Assembly (NCBI GenBank): GCA_025360565.1 | Contig: JANYBY010000047.1 | Span: 1 to 14,290, forward strand | Reading direction: 5' to 3' | From: Bacteroidota bacterium | GTDB lineage: Bacteria > Bacteroidota > Bacteroidia > B-17B0 > Aurantibacillaceae | DNA: 14,290 nt | Part shown: positions 12,680-14,290 of the stretch, one piece after another | Layout of the letters: every line of letters starts with the position of its first letter | How positions within the stretch are numbered: the first letter of the stretch is position 1 | Translations under genes and position numbers: made by a program | Notes under the pieces: model-generated | Databases searched by the model: none | What the model saw: only the letters and a program-made list of their open reading frames with translations | What the model was told of the DNA's origin: nothing

Positions 12680-13950
12680 TAATTAAAACCCAATTTTGTT
12701 TCTACGAGTTCTTTTAAACTTTCAACTTCAATTTTATCTATCACTTCTTTTGCAAAAGCGTTCAATAAAATTTTCTTAGCGGTTTCTTTACCAATACCCC
12801 TTGCATTTAAATAAAACATGGCCGATTCGTCAATTTTACCGGTGGATGTTCCGTGGGAACACTTAACATCATCGGCATAAATTTCCAATTCCGGTTTTGT
12901 ATTGATGGTTCCATCGTCGCTTAATAAAATATTTTTACTGCTTTGATACGCGTTTGTTTTTTGTGCATCTTTTCGCACAAAGATCTTCCCATTAAAAACG
13001 CCTGTGCTTTTATCGTTAATAATGCCCTTATACAATTCGTTACTTTGGCAATTCGGCACCTGATGATCCATTAAGGTGTGGTTATCTACCAATTGCGTGC
13101 CTACAATAACGAACAGGCCATTTAAATGTGCTTCGCAATTTTCTCCCGAAATTACAACGTTGTGATTGTTGCGTACCATTTGTCCGCTTAAAATAACAGT
13201 TGTGTTATCGTATTTACCATGACGATCAATTTTTACCTGATTGGTATTTATTGAATAGCCGGTTTCTTTTTCGTCCTGAATAGTATATGAAATTAATTTT
13301 GCGTTCTCCCTCACAAATTTTTCGCTTAAAAAATTGGTAAATGTTTTGCCTTTGCCTAAAGCAATTTGATGTTCAATAATGGTGGCTTCAGAATTTTCGC
13401 AAATTTCAATAACATTTCGTGGGTTAAGTAAAGCTTGTTCATCGGTTGAAGAAATATAAAGTATGTGAATTGGAATTTGTAATTGATGGTCCTTTTCAAC
13501 TTTTAAATGAAAACCATGGCCGCTGAAAGCTGTATTCAGGGCGATAAACGCGTCCTTTTCAACATTAGCTTGGGAAGCCAAAAGTTTTTTTCCTTCGGAA
13601 TCTAAATTTGTAAATGCATTTATATGCAAACCTTTTAAAATTATTTTATCGCTTAAGCTTTCAGAATAATTTCCGTTTACAACAACCAAAGTAATTGTAT
13701 CGGCAAGCTTTAAGCCTTCAACAGAACTAACTGAATTTAATTTTTGGTTTAAATTTTTGAATTCTCTTTTTAAGATCGCGTCAACATTACAATATTTGTA
13801 GTCCTCGTGTTTGTTGGTTGGGAAACCTTTGTTCTCTAAATGCAACAAGGCTTTAGTTAAAGCAGAATCATTAATAAAATTAACTTTACCTGCAGTTGCG
13901 CTAATTGCATCAATAATTTGTTGGGCGGTATTTGTTTTTGTTTCTATCAT
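12679..13950 (-). CDS. sufD: SufD scaffold subunit of the SufBCD complex
   Basis: The 423-residue protein is SufD: a helical N-terminal region (about 1-85, including GFPTNKHEDYKYCNV at 42-56) followed by the right-handed beta-helix and C-terminal helices. The family signature NTKPELEIYADDVKCSHGTS is at about 350-369, with C364 and H366 corresponding to the region that forms the SufB-SufD interface and nascent cluster site. It is followed by GKIDESAMFYLNARGI (371-386) and a closing ARG-GKETAKKIL segment. SufD works with SufB and the ATPase SufC. The ATG overlaps the sufC stop as ATGA, so the two are translationally coupled. Length is normal for the group. sufB is not in the window and should lie upstream of sufC. 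Confidence 0.96.
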   Translation of the reverse strand: MIETKTNTAQQIIDAISATAGKVNFINDSALTKALLHLENKGFPTNKHEDYKYCNVDAILKREFKNLNQKLNSVSSVEGLKLADTITLVVVNGNYSESLSDKIILKGLHINAFTNLDSEGKKLLASQANVEKDAFIALNTAFSGHGFHLKVEKDHQLQIPIHILYISSTDEQALLNPRNVIEICENSEATIIEHQIALGKGKTFTNFLSEKFVRENAKLISYTIQDEKETGYSINTNQVKIDRHGKYDNTTVILSGQMVRNNHNVVISGENCEAHLNGLFVIVGTQLVDNHTLMDHQVPNCQSNELYKGIINDKSTGVFNGKIFVRKDAQKTNAYQSSKNILLSDDGTINTKPELEIYADDVKCSHGTSTGKIDESAMFYLNARGIGKETAKKILLNAFAKEVIDKIEVESLKELVETKLGFN

Positions 13951-14290
13951 GCCGTTTCAAATTGTTTTTTAATTTCGTCGTAACCTTTTGCTTCTAATTC
14001 CAATGCAAGTTCTTTTGTTCCGCTCTTAACAATTTTGCCGTTATACAAAATATGCACAAAATCCGGAACAATATGCTCGAGTAAACGTTGATAGTGAGTT
14101 ATAACAATGAACGCATTATCTTTTGTTTTTAATTTATTTACGCCGCTTGCAACAATCCTCAAAGCGTCAATGCCCAATCCCGAATCGGTCTCATCTAAAA
14201 TAGCCAATTTCGGATTTAACATGGCCATTTGAAAAATTTCATTTCTTTTTTTCTCGCCTCCGCTAAAACCTTCGTTAACACTGCGGTTGG
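13947..14290 (-). CDS. sufC: SufC ATPase of the SufBCD complex (N-terminal part outside the window)
   Basis: The frame is open to the window edge, so about the last 113 residues (a bit under half) of SufC are visible. They include the ABC signature VNEGFSGGEKKRNEIFQM, Walker B plus catalytic glutamate in LAILDETDSGLGIDALR, and the H-loop VITHYQRLL. A C-terminal stretch, VHILYNGKIVKSG, is nearly as in E. coli SufC. Met-initiated reading from 14228 would cut off the signature motif and is not the true start. SufC is a soluble ABC-type ATPase that drives conformational change in SufB-SufD during cluster assembly. Its stop overlaps the sufD start by 4 nt. Confidence 0.97.
   Translation of the reverse strand, partial: NRSVNEGFSGGEKKRNEIFQMAMLNPKLAILDETDSGLGIDALRIVASGVNKLKTKDNAFIVITHYQRLLEHIVPDFVHILYNGKIVKSGTKELALELEAKGYDEIKKQFETA

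Noticed and set aside
1..14290. CRISPR array, tRNA, rRNA or transposase genes.
   Set aside because: No regularly spaced repeats, no tRNA cloverleaf-like or rRNA sequence, and no transposase or integrase motifs were found by reading both strands.

Overview
The window looks like a low-GC (AT-rich) chromosomal segment of a member of the Bacteroidota. Pointers to this are a SUF operon ordered sufC-sufD-sufS-sufE-DUF59-DUF2480, a CarboxypepD_reg-like exported protein, a TPR/transmembrane/SpoIIE phosphatase, a DUF4143 ATPase, almost exclusive TAA stops, and the scarcity of Shine-Dalgarno sequences. Genus cannot be fixed from the sequence alone.

Layout. (1) 1-1896, plus strand: the 3' part of a membrane-anchored TPR-SpoIIE phosphatase whose start lies outside the window. 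(2) 1930-3180: an AAA_14/DUF4143 ATPase gene enclosed almost exactly by two near-identical palindromes of about 35 bp. (3) 3190-5207, plus strand: a tight three-gene sugar unit, namely an HddC-like sugar-1-phosphate nucleotidyltransferase, a GmhB-type HAD phosphatase and a family 2 glycosyltransferase that starts with TTG. (4) 5217-8825, minus strand: an outer-membrane-type beta-barrel protein, a CPA2 cation/proton antiporter with a Usp-like tail, and a seven-helix membrane protein, probably co-transcribed. (5) 8826-9055: an AT-rich divergent control region. (6) 9056-9706, plus strand: an exported CarboxypepD_reg-like protein, converging with a small exported, extremely basic protein (9714-10013, minus). 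(7) 10094-14290, minus strand: the SUF iron-sulfur cluster assembly operon, entering the window inside sufC and running through sufD, sufS, sufE, a DUF59/MIP18 protein and a DUF2480 protein.

Functional reading. SufS extracts sulfur from cysteine and SufE relays it. SufC and SufD (with SufB, presumably just outside) form the scaffold. The DUF59 protein probably helps maturation or delivery, and the DUF2480 protein is an uncharacterised companion. The sugar unit probably makes and transfers a nucleotide-activated heptose or similar sugar for surface glycans. I found no tRNA, rRNA, CRISPR array or conventional insertion sequence.

The most unusual item is the palindrome-bounded ATPase cassette. 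The two palindromes have complementary centre bases, so they sit in inverted orientation. The coding sequence fills the space between them, 19 nt from one and 5 nt from the other. It is a candidate for an undescribed single-gene mobile or self-regulated unit.
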